From UBA11574 sp963752565 (GTDB lineage Bacteria > Desulfobacterota > Desulfobacteria > Desulfobacterales > UBA11574), in the NCBI GenBank assembly GCA_963752565.1, contig CAVVZC010000025.1, positions 110,624-174,623 on the forward strand: 64,000 bases of DNA, in the 5' to 3' direction. Shown piece after piece: positions 43,141-53,364 of this stretch; position 1 is the first letter of the stretch; every line of letters starts with the position of its first letter. A model generated the notes under the pieces. It saw only the letters and a program-made list of their open reading frames with translations, searched no databases and had not been told where the DNA came from. Both the position numbers and the translations under genes were made by a program.

Positions 43141-44424
43141 TTATTTTTTGTTGTCGCCGGTAGCAGCGCCGTGCATCTTGATCTCGACTTTTTCTTCGAG
43201 CCCTTCGTAGTAATTTCTTAGAATTTCTACAACTTCATCTCGCCCGAAGTGATCGGGAAGTTCGCCGCCCTCGGAAAGCATCTTGCGCAGCATGGTTCCG
43301 GAAAGGAGAACCCGATCTTCCTTATCATGGGGGCAGGTTCTGAGTGACGCCATACCGTCACATTTGTAACAATAGAATGTCCAGTCGATCTTTAAGGGTT
43401 GGCAAAGCAAATTTTTTCCCGGATCGTCGGAGGTCGGGATTTTGTCAAAGATGGTCTGGGCCTCAAACATGCCGTAGAAATCACCCACGCCGGCATGATC
43501 CCGGCCGATAATCATTCGGGAGCAGCCGTAATTCTGACGGAAGGTGGCATGAAGCAGGCCCTCTCTGGGGCCGGCATAGCGCATGTCAAGGGGATAACCG
43601 CCCTGGACCACATTCTTGTCCACAAAGTAGTTCTTTACCAAGGAGTCGATACATTTTACGCGAACTTCAGCAGGGATATCGCCGGGTTTGAGGTTACCCA
43701 CCAGAGAGTGAATATAGACGCCGTCACAAACTTCCACGGCAATCTTGCAAAGATATTCATGGGATCTGTGCATGGGGTTTCTGAGCTGCAAGGCGGCAAT
43801 TTCACTCCATCCTTTGTCTTCAAAAATTTTTCGGGATTCTTCGGGCCTCATATAGACGCCGGCATATTTGGCGGGATACTCACCTTCGCTTAAGACCTTT
43901 ACTGGACCGGCAAGGCTGAATTCCTTTTGTGCCATGACCATCTGAACACCTGGGTGATCTTCACCTGCAATCTTCCAGAATTCCTCGACGGTAGGTGTGC
44001 CTTCTCCCATGTATATTTTTTCACATTCAAATTTTTTGTCGGCCTCGGTCAATTCATATTTTTCCGCGACCTTCATGGTTCCCATAATTTCATCGGTATC
44101 CGGATCACAGAGGGCGATTTCATCGCCGTCGTTGATGCTGTCGGCATCGGCCTTGTCCACGGAAAGGGTCACGGGAATGGGCCAGAAAGTTCCATCGGCC
44201 AGCTGATAATTTTCACAAACACCTTTCCAGTCCGCTTTGGTCATAAAGCCTGTCAGCGGGCTGAATCCGCCGATACCCATCATAATAAGGTCTCCAACTT
44301 CTCGATGGGACACGGTGATTTTTTTTAGGCCTTCGGCCTTTTTCTTTTCTGCATCCAGCTCAGCGCCTTCAAGCAGGCAGCAGGTTAAACCTTTGCCGCC
44401 ATGGGGTGGAATTAATTTTGACAT
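43141..44424 (-). CDS. sat: Sulfate adenylyltransferase (ATP sulfurylase)
   Basis: Activates sulfate with ATP to APS and PPi, the first step of dissimilatory sulfate reduction; cytoplasmic. The 427-residue protein has QLRNPMHRSHEYL near residues 210-222 (the HxxH ATP-binding motif), GRDHAGVGDFYG near 305, a zinc-type CYKCDGMASLRTCPH set near 350-365 and SGTMLRKML after it. Full length, clean sequence. Transcribed from its own promoter, convergent with the apr-qmo block. Confidence 0.98.
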   Translation of the reverse strand: MSKLIPPHGGKGLTCCLLEGAELDAEKKKAEGLKKITVSHREVGDLIMMGIGGFSPLTGFMTKADWKGVCENYQLADGTFWPIPVTLSVDKADADSINDGDEIALCDPDTDEIMGTMKVAEKYELTEADKKFECEKIYMGEGTPTVEEFWKIAGEDHPGVQMVMAQKEFSLAGPVKVLSEGEYPAKYAGVYMRPEESRKIFEDKGWSEIAALQLRNPMHRSHEYLCKIAVEVCDGVYIHSLVGNLKPGDIPAEVRVKCIDSLVKNYFVDKNVVQGGYPLDMRYAGPREGLLHATFRQNYGCSRMIIGRDHAGVGDFYGMFEAQTIFDKIPTSDDPGKNLLCQPLKIDWTFYCYKCDGMASLRTCPHDKEDRVLLSGTMLRKMLSEGGELPDHFGRDEVVEILRNYYEGLEEKVEIKMHGAATGDNKK

Positions 44425-44501
44425 TTGTTAACGTCTCCTTTCAATTTTATTATTAAAATAAATGGCTTTTTCAACACCATTTCAATTTGCACAAAAGCGA
44501 A

Positions 44502-44530
44502 TTATTAATAGGGATTAAACAATTTGTCAA
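44502..44530 (-). promoter_or_regulatory. Putative sat promoter
   Basis: On the minus strand TTGACA (44530-44525), 17 bases, TAATAA (44507-44502), ending 78 bases before the sat ATG. A good match to the same promoter type as upstream of aprB. The stretch between it and YjbQ contains word-repeat sequence (GTGCCTAAAATGTC type). Confidence 0.6.
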
Positions 44531-44705
44531 GGGTAATCAATCATTATAACCAATTTAGGTTTTTCAATACATGATTTGTCTGTGTTTATAAAACCGATCC
44601 ATATTAAAAGAGTGCCTAAAATGTCTAAAGTGATCTAAAATACCTAAAATAATAGGTCGATCGAAGTGACTTTCATCAATCGTCAATAATCAATATTTCA
44701 ATTAT

Positions 44706-45143
44706 TCAATCCTGTTTGGTACCCATAATGGTCACTTCAATGGCCCGTGTTCTCGGACGGTTGTCGTGATTGATGGCAACCACCTGTTGCCAGGTTCCCC
44801 GTCTGAGTTTTCCATTTCGAACGGGCAAAACAATGGACGGTCCAAGAAGTGCGGCCTGGACATGGCTGTGTCCATTGCCGTCGTGCCAGGCCTTTTCATG
44901 CTCATATTCCAGTCCGGGCGGTGCCAGCGTGTTGATGGCCCTTTTCAAATCTTCCACCACCCCGGGTTCGAATTCTATGGTGGTGATCGACCCGGTGGAT
45001 CCCACCATTGTGGCGCAAAGGCTCCCATTTTCAATATCCGATGTTTTGATTCGCCGCTCAAGTTCCGATGTAATGTCACACATATCCGGACCGGTTTTCA
45101 GTTGAATGTCAATAGCGTCGGTAAATAGTAATATCGATTTCAT
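44706..45143 (-). CDS. YjbQ-family protein (secondary thiamine-phosphate synthase-like)
   Basis: A 145-residue protein of the UPF0047/YjbQ family. It has GSLCATMVGSTGSITTIEFE, PPGLEYEHEKAWHDGNGHSH and LRRGTWQQVVAINHDNRPRT, the conserved His and acidic surface residues of this trimer. E. coli YjbQ has thiamine-phosphate synthase activity in vitro, physiologic role uncertain. A promoter-like TTAAA region and word repeats precede it. It is on the same strand as sat upstream of it in sequence, 280 bases from the sat start. Confidence 0.88.
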   Translation of the reverse strand: MKSILLFTDAIDIQLKTGPDMCDITSELERRIKTSDIENGSLCATMVGSTGSITTIEFEPGVVEDLKRAINTLAPPGLEYEHEKAWHDGNGHSHVQAALLGPSIVLPVRNGKLRRGTWQQVVAINHDNRPRTRAIEVTIMGTKQD

Positions 45144-45170
45144 GACTGTCCTCCAATTGGAAGTTTAAAA

Positions 45171-45300
45171 TGCCTAAAGTGATCTAAAGTGCCTATTTAT
45201 CCCGTATTAAACGGGGAAGTTGAGGTAGCGCTAACGCGCTGTCATTAAAATATAATTGGCAGAATTCCTTAATTTTAGCTCATTTTAGTTCACTTCAAAC
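45171..45300 (+). repeat. 130-bp dispersed repeat, copy 1
   Basis: Nearly identical to the reverse complement of 47460-47595. It starts TGCCTAAAGTGATCTAAAGT and ends TTCACTTCAAAC, with ATCCCGTATTAAACGGGGAAGT in the first half (itself split here as a hairpin CCCGT/ACGGG) and AGAATTCCTTAA in the second. The middle differs between copies. The two ends of the element are partly complementary, so each copy is also an imperfect palindrome. No frame. The inverted pair brackets the U32 gene. Confidence 0.85.
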
Positions 45301-45378
45301 TTTAGGCACTTATTTAGATAAATATATCCTGAAATAAAGGAAAAACATCCTAACATGACATGCGTTAATGAATTCAGA

Positions 45379-47373
45379 TTAGACTTTTAAAGAAGTTCCA
45401 GTTCCCAATTCCACAAACCGGGTCTCTTTTTCAATGCGACATCTTTTGGAATCGGCTCCAAAAGATGCACAAACAGTCTGTAGCCTGCCTTCTCGAGGGC
45501 TTTTCGTTTGATGCCTAAATCGAGTTTCCAGTTGGAAAATACCCAATAGTTCGGATTCGAATTTTTTAACCCAGGCTGCTTCACCTTTTGGACTGGTAAA
45601 AGACGTTTCAGTTTTCAAGTCGTTCGATAGAGCGCGTGAAATACAAAGGGGCCAGTTGCCGGAGAGAACGATCCCCAGTGGCAAGGGGCTTTGCTTGGGA
45701 AGCGAGAAAAAATCTTTTTGCCCAAGCTCAGGGGTGACGATGGCGCCTTTATACCCCAGAGACGCCAGGGTCTTTAGCGCCAGAACATTGGCGATATTAC
45801 AAAAGGGACCGGCCCAGAGATCCATTCCTTTTAGATGGGTGAAAAGTGTTGTCTGCCACGGGGCGTTCAGCACGAATATTTTTGCGCCATTATTCAGGAC
45901 AGAATCGACAAGTCCTTTAAGTTTTTGCTCATCATCCGGCCAGATCACCGGTGGCAGCCACCACCAGATTCTATTCCAAGTCCTTTTGGGAAGTTTCTTC
46001 ACAGCTTGATCCGAAAGCCAGAGTCCCGATGCGCTATAAGGTTGGGTTTTGTCTGTTCGTCGGTAAACACGAAGATCTGAGATGGTTCCGTTTTTCTTTC
46101 CGGATATTTTGGGCCGTCTGGCGACAAAGACGAATGCGTTGGATTTTATGACCGGTGTTTTGGGCAGCTCTTTTTCGAGTTTGGACACCATATCCTTAAG
46201 ATCCTTTTCCTGACGGTCGATCAAAAAAACCGGAATTTTCTTTTCAGGATTCTTTTTTAAAATCGGCTTTAGAAAGAGACGTCCACCTTTTGGAACATAT
46301 TTGCCCACCCTGATGGTGCCGTGCCACAACTCGTCTTCATATCCCAGGCGAAGGAGATCGCCCGGCAACAGCTCTTCCCTGGGATTTAAAAAAGGTTTTT
46401 GTTTTGTCCCTTTTACGGCTCCCACTAAAAGACCGGACCCGGTTTGACTGTTTATACGGATAGGATTCTGGGGCCTTTGGGGCAAGAAATTATAATGGGT
46501 TCCAGACCTTCCCAGTGCATAAGATAGCATATGGAGCGCTTCTTTTTTCATCTTGGGATCGGTCCCATGATCTCTTAAGATCCGGTAAGCTTTAACCGTG
46601 TAAAAAACGGTGTGCGGACCTTTTTTACGGCCTTCGATTTTCCAGGTTCGTATTTGTGGAATCGTTAAAAGGACTTTTACCAGGACATCCAGACTAAGGT
46701 CCTGGCAGGAAAAAAATCTTTTGCTTTGTTCATTCTGTGTGTAAACCCGACGACAGGGCTGGACACATCTTCCCCTGAGCCCGCTTTTTCCGCCAAAATA
46801 ACTGCTCCAGTAACATCTTCCGGAAACACCGTAGCAAAGTGCGCCGTGTACAAATACTTCAAGGTCCAGACCCTTTGGACAGGCCATTGCCATGGCTTTG
46901 ATTTCGTCGATATTCAGTTCCCTGGGCAGAACGGCCCTATGGACCCCAAAACTATTTTTAATCTTTTGAAGGGCTGCCGGGAAACTGACATTGGACAGGG
47001 TCGAAAGGTGCAGTTCGCCTGAAAAGCCGGTTTGTCTGGCGAGTTGTACGAAGCCCAGGTCCTGAATGATGATGCCATCCGGTTTTACGTGTCTTTCAAG
47101 CTGTTGAAGAAGTTCTCCGGCTATATTCAGGTCGTTGGGTTTTAGTAAAGCGTTCAACGCCACATAGACTTTGATCCCTTTATTGTGGGCCAGCATCGTT
47201 AGGGGTACAAGTTCCTCAATAGAAAAATTTTTGGCCTCCATGCGTGCTGAAAATTGTCTCAGGCCGCAGTATATTTCATCGGCGCCTGCGGCAAGGGCCG
47301 CCAGAAAAGACGCTTTATTTCCAGCCGGCGCCAGAATAGAGGGACGAGGGGATATTTCTGGTTCTTTGCTCAT
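45379..47373 (-). CDS. U32-family peptidase
   Basis: A 664-residue protein with the U32 signature EVFVHGALCYGVSGRCYWSS near residues 170-190, preceded by ILAPAGNKASFLAALAAGAD, KVYVALNALLKPNDL and GFVQLARQTG. U32 peptidases such as RlhA, YhbU and TrhP mostly act on tRNA/rRNA hydroxylation or collagen-like substrates. The large C-terminal half (from about residue 350) is unusual for simple U32 proteins and contains an additional domain. Four cysteines (C-x-Y-G..., GRC, RGRCVQPC) could bind Fe-S. Function here is uncertain. The gene lies between the two inverted 130-bp repeats. Confidence 0.88.
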   Translation of the reverse strand: MSKEPEISPRPSILAPAGNKASFLAALAAGADEIYCGLRQFSARMEAKNFSIEELVPLTMLAHNKGIKVYVALNALLKPNDLNIAGELLQQLERHVKPDGIIIQDLGFVQLARQTGFSGELHLSTLSNVSFPAALQKIKNSFGVHRAVLPRELNIDEIKAMAMACPKGLDLEVFVHGALCYGVSGRCYWSSYFGGKSGLRGRCVQPCRRVYTQNEQSKRFFSCQDLSLDVLVKVLLTIPQIRTWKIEGRKKGPHTVFYTVKAYRILRDHGTDPKMKKEALHMLSYALGRSGTHYNFLPQRPQNPIRINSQTGSGLLVGAVKGTKQKPFLNPREELLPGDLLRLGYEDELWHGTIRVGKYVPKGGRLFLKPILKKNPEKKIPVFLIDRQEKDLKDMVSKLEKELPKTPVIKSNAFVFVARRPKISGKKNGTISDLRVYRRTDKTQPYSASGLWLSDQAVKKLPKRTWNRIWWWLPPVIWPDDEQKLKGLVDSVLNNGAKIFVLNAPWQTTLFTHLKGMDLWAGPFCNIANVLALKTLASLGYKGAIVTPELGQKDFFSLPKQSPLPLGIVLSGNWPLCISRALSNDLKTETSFTSPKGEAAWVKKFESELLGIFQLETRFRHQTKSPREGRLQTVCASFGADSKRCRIEKETRFVELGTGTSLKV

Positions 47374-47459
47374 ATCTTAAAATTTATTTTGATTTGAAAA
47401 ACTGGTCCTATGGGCTTAGGATAGAGTTCTTCGGCTCTGACTGAAAAATCGCTGCAAGA

Positions 47460-47595
47460 GTTTGAAGTGAACTAAAGTTTAAAGTGAGCTAAAGTTAAGG
47501 AATTCTGTCAATTATATAAAAACATTGGAGCGAAGCGACACCATAACTTCCCCGTTTAATACGGGATAAATAGGCACTTTAGATCACTTTAGGCA
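47460..47595 (-). repeat. 130-bp dispersed repeat, copy 2 (inverted)
   Basis: Reverse complement matches 45171-45300 along nearly its full length, with a different central loop (ACATTGGAGCGAAGCGACAC here). TTGGAGCGAAGCG also appears alone at 138-150 near the left end of the window, a possible remnant. Together with copy 1 this flanks the U32 gene as an inverted pair. Confidence 0.85.
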
Positions 47596-47697
47596 CTTTT
47601 AACTTGTACGACTTTAAGTAAAACAGCCCCTTTCAGGGGTAAACCAAAGCCTGGTTTTTTGGGCCAGGATTCTTTACTTATTTCGGGTTTGGCTGAA

Positions 47698-50600
47698 TCA
47701 AGCTTTTGAGAATCTTTTTTTCAGAACACCGGCAATATCGAGGGCAAGGCTTAATAGCGCAGGGATCAGGAATATGGTAAACACCGTTGAAATCAGAAGG
47801 CCGCCCACAACCACACTTCCGATTCCCCGATAGAATTCGGATCCTGCCCCGGTGGAAAGAACCAATAGAAGCATGGCTGCTACGGTGGTGATACTGCTCA
47901 TGTAAATGGGCCGAATACGGGTTCGAACCGATTCTGTGATGGCGTCCCGGGGCAACATATTGCCGTCCCTGATATTATTCAAAGTTTGATGGACAATGAG
48001 GATGGCATTATTCACCACGATTCCGACAAGGATGACAAATCCGAGCATGGTAATGATATCCAGCGGCTGAAAGGCTTTAAAGGCGTTGACCAATGATAAA
48101 CCGACAAAGCCGCCGGCAGCAGCCAGCGGAACGCTGAACATAATGATAAACGGGTAAAAAAAATTCTCGAACAGCGCCGACATTAAAAGATAGCTGATGA
48201 CAATCGCCAAAATAAAGTTCCACATCAGCGCTTTTCGGGTTCGCGTCAGATCGTCGGCCGTACCGCCCATGTCGATACTATAAAGGCTTGAAAGGCCGCC
48301 TCCGGTCTTAATCGGGTCGATGACCTTCTCCGCCACAATCTCCATGGCTGTTTCAAGGGCCATCTCCCTTGACGGAATCACCTGGATCGTTATGGCCCGC
48401 TGGGAATCGATGTGATTGATTTGGATAGGCCCTTCGACCAGCTTAATTTCGGCAAGTGAGTTTAGGGTTACTTTTTCTCCGGATGGCGTGACGACCGGAA
48501 ATTGGGGCAGATCCTGGGTGCGTTCCAGTTTGCCTTTCTTGGTTTTTACCACCAGATCGATTTCATCGCCGTACAGACGATACGTCACTGGCCTTGGCCT
48601 CATCCACCATGGTATCCACGATCAAGCCGAGATCGGATGTGGTCATTCCCAGGCGGGTTAACCGGTCTCGGTTGGGGATGATGCGCATCTCGGGGTTCCC
48701 CAAATCCAGACCGGGTATCGGTCGTATTTGAGCGCCGGGCAGGGCCTGGGCGGTCAAACCATATATCTGTCTGCCCATACTGATGAGTTTTTCCAGATCG
48801 GGTCCTTTGATCTCTATCTCGATGGAGCGGCCCTCGCCGATATTGCGGGAAAAGAGACTGGGCTGCTGGACAATGGCGATCATGCCGGGAATCTTTCTCA
48901 ACACACCGTAGATATAGGGAAGCAGTTCCCTGGTTCGTTCCTGAATTTTGGAGACAATGCCCATAAAAACCGACTGTCCCCGGGCAACATAGAAAAAATT
49001 GGTGACCGGCGGAAGATTCAGCTTCTCGGCCAACTCACTTTTTCCATTATCTTCAATGAGCGGCAGAAGGTCTTTTTCAACGGTTTCGCCAATTTTCTGC
49101 AACTCCGTTAAATTGTAACCCGGCGGCGGCAGCAGAATTCCGAACAACAATCTCACGGTTGCCCTCGGGCAGATATTCGGTTTTCGGCATCAAAAAATAT
49201 GCCAGGCCGAAGGCCAGCAACGTCATAACAACGGCAACCCCCAGTCGTGCCGTAACCAATCCACACATCCAGTAGACAAACTTTGTGGTGTAATTTATGA
49301 AGCCGCCGGCAAAAGCATTCAATCCTCGGCCGATGATATCAAAAGGTTTCAAGATAAGCGCAAAGGCCCCTTTTGTTTCAGAGGCTTTGGGTCTTATCAT
49401 TTTGAACCTTCCCCAGTATTTTGGCGGACAGGGTCGGAATGACCGTAATGGAGACGATTAGACTTAATGCCACGGCACTGCTGATGGCGATGGCAATATC
49501 CCGGAAAAGCTGGCCGGCCTCCTCCTGAACAAAAACAATGGGGAGAAATACCGCCACGGTGGTCAGTGTACTGGCCAGAACCGCTCCCCAGACTTCAACG
49601 GTACCGTCATAGGCTGCCTGCTATGCGGGTTTTGCCCATCTCACGGTGGCGGAAGATATTTTCAAACACCACAATGGAATTGTCCACCACCATGCCGATG
49701 GCAAAGGAAAGGCCGGCCAGGCTGACCACATTGATATTTCTTCCCATAAGGGTCATGATCAGAAACGTTCCGACGGCGCTGATGGGTATGGCAACCGACA
49801 CGATCACGGTGCTGGCAAAATTCCGCAAAAATATCAAAAGCACCAGAATCGCCAGGGATCCGCCCGCAAAAATATTCTCCCTTACCAGATTTATGGCGCT
49901 GTAGATGTAGCGGGTATAATCATAAACCAGGATAACTTTTAAATGCTTTTCCTTCAGCAGGCCCTCATTTAACTCATCGAGCGCCACCCGCAATCTTTTT
50001 ACCACCACCAGGATATTGGAGCCGGGCTCGCGCACGGCATTTAAGACGATGGTCGGAATACCTTTGTGCCGGACGACATATTCCGAATCTTTATAGCCAA
50101 ACTCAACCGCGGCAATATCGCTCACGGTAACAGGGATACCATTGATTCTTTTGATAATGACATTGGAAATATCTTCGAGGCTGTTATACTCGCCCACGGT
50201 TCGAGCAATATAGCGACGCTTGCCTTCGTCAAAGTTCCCGGCACTGATATTTTTGTTCTCTATATCCAAAGCGTGAACGAGTTCGGGAATGGTACTTTGC
50301 GGGCCGAGAGGGCGTCCGAATCGACAATGACCTGAATTTCGCGTTCCCGTCCCCCGTAAATATTGGAAGACGATACCCCTGATATGCGTTCAAGCCGCGG
50401 TTTAACATGCTCGTCAACAAAATCGTATTCGTGCGGCAAAACGCCCGTATAGCCGTCCAGCGCCTTCAATACCATCCAGGCAATGGCTTGTTCACGTCTT
50501 CCCCCGGACTTTATGATCGGCTTTTCCACATTGTCCGGATATTCTTTGACCCGTTCGAGACTGTTGGATACCCTGAGCAAAGCTTCATCAGTGTCCGTGC

Positions 50601-50892
50601 CGATTTCAAACATCAGGCTGATATAGGCGCTGCTGTCCTGGCTTTCACTTTTGATCTCTACCAAACCTTCAAGATTTTTGAGTTCATCTTCCTGGACATC
50701 GACGACTTCGCGTTCGACTTCAACCGGGCTTGCGCCCCGCCAGGTCGTCAAAACGGAAATTTCCGGAAGATCAATATTGGGCGTCAACTGAATGGGAATT
50801 CTAAAAAGGGAAATAAACCCGAAGAGAACCAACAGGAGAACGCCCACCGTAACGGTCACCGGCTTTTTTATGGCGGTATCAACTAGTTTCAC
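47698..50892 (-). CDS. RND-family efflux pump, inner-membrane permease (five frameshifts in this sequence)
   Basis: A trimeric proton-driven permease of the AcrB/CusA/MexB type. Restored length is about 1063 residues, normal for the family. Motifs: MKLVDTAIKKPVTVTVGVLL at the N-terminus, a first periplasmic domain (QLTPNIDLPEISVLTTWRGA), FSVAIPISAVGTFLIMTLMG-type TM4 with GRNINVVSLAGLSFAIGMVV (the conserved Asp relay in GMVVDNSIVVFENIFRH), and a C-terminal GIVVNNAILIVHQTLNNIRD. Single-base breaks: +1 near 48586, 49151, 49420 and 49621, and -1 near 50290. The GT-rich 370-base spacer downstream separates it from its adaptor gene, which is transcribed first. No outer-membrane channel is near. 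Confidence 0.92.
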
Positions 50893-51262
50893 GTTTCACC
50901 ATGAACGAACTATGAAAAATGAATTACGAAAACACGCAAGCTTTCACGGATTTTTTAAAATCACAAATTCCAACTACCAAATCACAAACATCAAATTCCA
51001 AACACCATGCCAAAGGCTGGTAGGAATTTCATATTCCATATGCCAATGCCCTGAACTATTTCTATTCTCCGGTATTGATGAAAATATCCTTTCAATTTGT
51101 TTGCCTCTCTTCAAGATCAAAAGGTTTGGAATTTTAAATTTCGGTAATTGTAATTTGTTTGTTATTTGGGGTTTGTTGTTTGGAATTTTTAATAACAAAC
51201 CACTTCGTGAACGGTTACGAACACACGAAAGTACAAAAGCACAAAGATTGTTTAAATATTCT
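50893..51262. repeat. Long word-repeat imperfect palindrome between adaptor and pump
   Basis: About 50960-51215 has a left arm with words such as AAATTCCAACTACCAAATCA and CAAATTCCAAACACC, complemented on the right by GTTTGGAATTTTAAATTTCG, TTTGTTATTTGGGGTTTG and TTTGGAATTT. A big imperfect stem is possible. It splits the adaptor gene from the permease inside one operon. Confidence 0.6.
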
Positions 51263-52361
51263 TTATTTCATCACCGTCACCGGTTGGCCGGGTCTAAGAC
51301 GCTCATTTCCGCGAATCACAACCTGAGCCCCAGGTTTCAGGTTCCCTTCCACGGCAACATCCCCATCATAATAGCCGATAATTTTAACAGGAACCGGGAT
51401 GCGCTTTGCCGTCATTAACCATAAAAACCAGCCGGTTGTCTCCGGCTGTAACCACAGCATCTTTGGGAACCAGCAGCGCTTTTATTTCAGTTGCCAGATT
51501 AAAGGTCACCATGGCCTCCATGCCGCTTTTTATCTTATGATCCGGATTTGCAAGGTGTATCCTTACAGGGAAGGTTCTGGAATCGGGATTCCCCTGCGGA
51601 AGCACGGAGTATATCTTACCTGAAAACAGGTTGTTTGATACACTTTTTATGGATACGTTTACGTTACTTTGGGGTGCAAGCAAAACCGAATAGCGTTCCG
51701 GAACATCTACGGTGATTTGTACTTTATCAAGACCAAGAAGGGTAACAACAGGCCCTCCTTTGTTTATCCATTCTCCGATTTGGGTGTGTTCCTTTGCGAC
51801 AAAGCCGGAGAATGGTGCTAACACTTTTTGTTGTTTTATTTCGTATTTGAGCAGCTCTATTTCAGATTCATTCTGGAGCAATTCCTGGGAAAGCGCACTA
51901 TACGTATAAAAAGCGGTATCATATTGCTTTTCGGCAATACTGTTTGTCTCTTTAAGTTTGCTGACCCTTTTGAGCTCCTTTTCAGCATTCTGAAGGTTTG
52001 CCTGGATTCTTTTCTTTGCCGCAACACCCCCTTTAAGACGAAGCTTCAGTTCGGTTTCTTTCAAATTAACCAGCAGGTCTCCCTTTTTAACATAATCTCC
52101 TTCTTTTATTGGAAAATATTCCACAAGGCCCGATATTTCAGAAGCAACTGTACTCTCTGAGAAGGCTTCCGTTGTTCCAACCAAAGATATCTGAGTTGAG
52201 ACCGTCTTGGTTTTTACTATGGCAACCTGAACCGGGGACGGTGGCGGTCCTTTCCCCTTGCCCGGATCTTGGGCCAATGAGGCTGGAACTGAGAGCAAAC
52301 AGACAGTTGAGGCAATTAAAAAATATCTGTAAAAAAACGCTTTGATATCAAATGTCAGCAT
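51263..52361 (-). CDS. RND efflux adaptor, HlyD/AcrA-type (one frameshift in this sequence)
   Basis: A periplasmic membrane-fusion protein. It begins with a hydrophobic segment (TVCLLSVPASLAQ, residues 17-29, signal-type), and has a lipoyl half-motif (SGLVEYFPIKEGDYVKKGDL), a coiled-coil region (KRIQANLQNAEKELKRVSKL) and a beta-barrel domain with IKSGMEAMVTF. A +1 insertion in GGG at 51396-51398 breaks the frame near the end (GKAHPVPVKIIGYYDGDV is restored after repair), giving about 365 residues. It precedes the permease, the usual order, with the palindromic spacer between. Confidence 0.9.
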
Positions 52362-52593
52362 GAATAACCTCTTTTAATGTGAGATCTTTACGTCAAGTAA
52401 TGGCGAATCTATATTTAAAATTCCAGGACGTCAAGAATTTAAAGATATGTATTCAAAACGGTATTATCAAATTGTTTAGCAAATAAATGCACTTGCCCCG
52501 ACGATATACTGTGTTATATTTAACAATATTAGAATACGAAATTGATTTCGAATATTTAACGCGATTCCAAACTAAACGGGAAAGGAAATACCT

Positions 52594-53364
52594 ATGAAAA
52601 TAGCAGTCAGCGGCAAAGGGGGCGTTGGTAAAACAACGTTTTCAGCACTTTTGATACGAACATTTAATGCGCAAGGGAAACATGTGCTGGCCATCGATGC
52701 AGATCCGGATGCCAATCTTGCGGCGGCGCTGGGCATTCCAGATGCCGACCGCATCGTTCCAATTGCCGATATGAAGGAACTTGTTTTTGAAAGGACTGAA
52801 GCAAGGCCGGGAAGCATGGGTGGTTTTTTCAAGCTCAACCCCAAAGTGGACGACCTCCCCGACGCGCTTTCGGCAAAACTGGATAACATTAAACTCATGC
52901 GCCTTGGGGGGGTTCAAAAAGGCGGATCCGGATGCATCTGCCCGGAGAGCACGCTGTTAAGGGCGCTGATAACCCACATTGTCCTGGCGCGGGACGAGGT
53001 GGTGGTCATGGATATGGAAGCCGGAATCGAACATTTGGGAAGGGCAACCGCTTCGGCCGTAGACCGGCTGATTGTGGTCGTGGAACCCGGACGTCGAAGT
53101 ATGGATACTGCCGGCCATATTCGAAAGCTTGCAACCGAGATCGGCTTAAAAAATATTGTCCTTGTGGGCAACAAAATCCGCAATCCGAAAGACGAGACAT
53201 TTTTAAAAGAGCATCTTAAGGATTTGGAGTTCCTTGGCTTTATCCCCTATGATGAAGCGCTGATAGAGGCGGATCTGGAGGGTGTTTCACCATTTGATGT
53301 GGATTCAACTGCAAAAGAACATGTTAACGCGATGATTTTAGAATTTGGATCATCTCCCGATTAG
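52594..53364 (+). CDS. CooC-family ATPase (carbon monoxide dehydrogenase maturation type)
   Basis: A 256-residue P-loop ATPase of the SIMIBI class, related to CooC and NifH/MinD. The deviant Walker A SGKGGVGKTTF is at residues 6-16 and IDADPDANLAAALG near 35. GSGCICPE (near 111-116) holds the CxC that dimerised CooC uses to bind nickel; DMEAGIEHLGR is the switch II equivalent. It probably delivers nickel to a Ni-CODH or CODH/ACS, but no such gene is in the window. The GGAAAGGAAA ribosome site is 7 bases before the ATG. Stands alone. Confidence 0.9.
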   Translation: MKIAVSGKGGVGKTTFSALLIRTFNAQGKHVLAIDADPDANLAAALGIPDADRIVPIADMKELVFERTEARPGSMGGFFKLNPKVDDLPDALSAKLDNIKLMRLGGVQKGGSGCICPESTLLRALITHIVLARDEVVVMDMEAGIEHLGRATASAVDRLIVVVEPGRRSMDTAGHIRKLATEIGLKNIVLVGNKIRNPKDETFLKEHLKDLEFLGFIPYDEALIEADLEGVSPFDVDSTAKEHVNAMILEFGSSPD

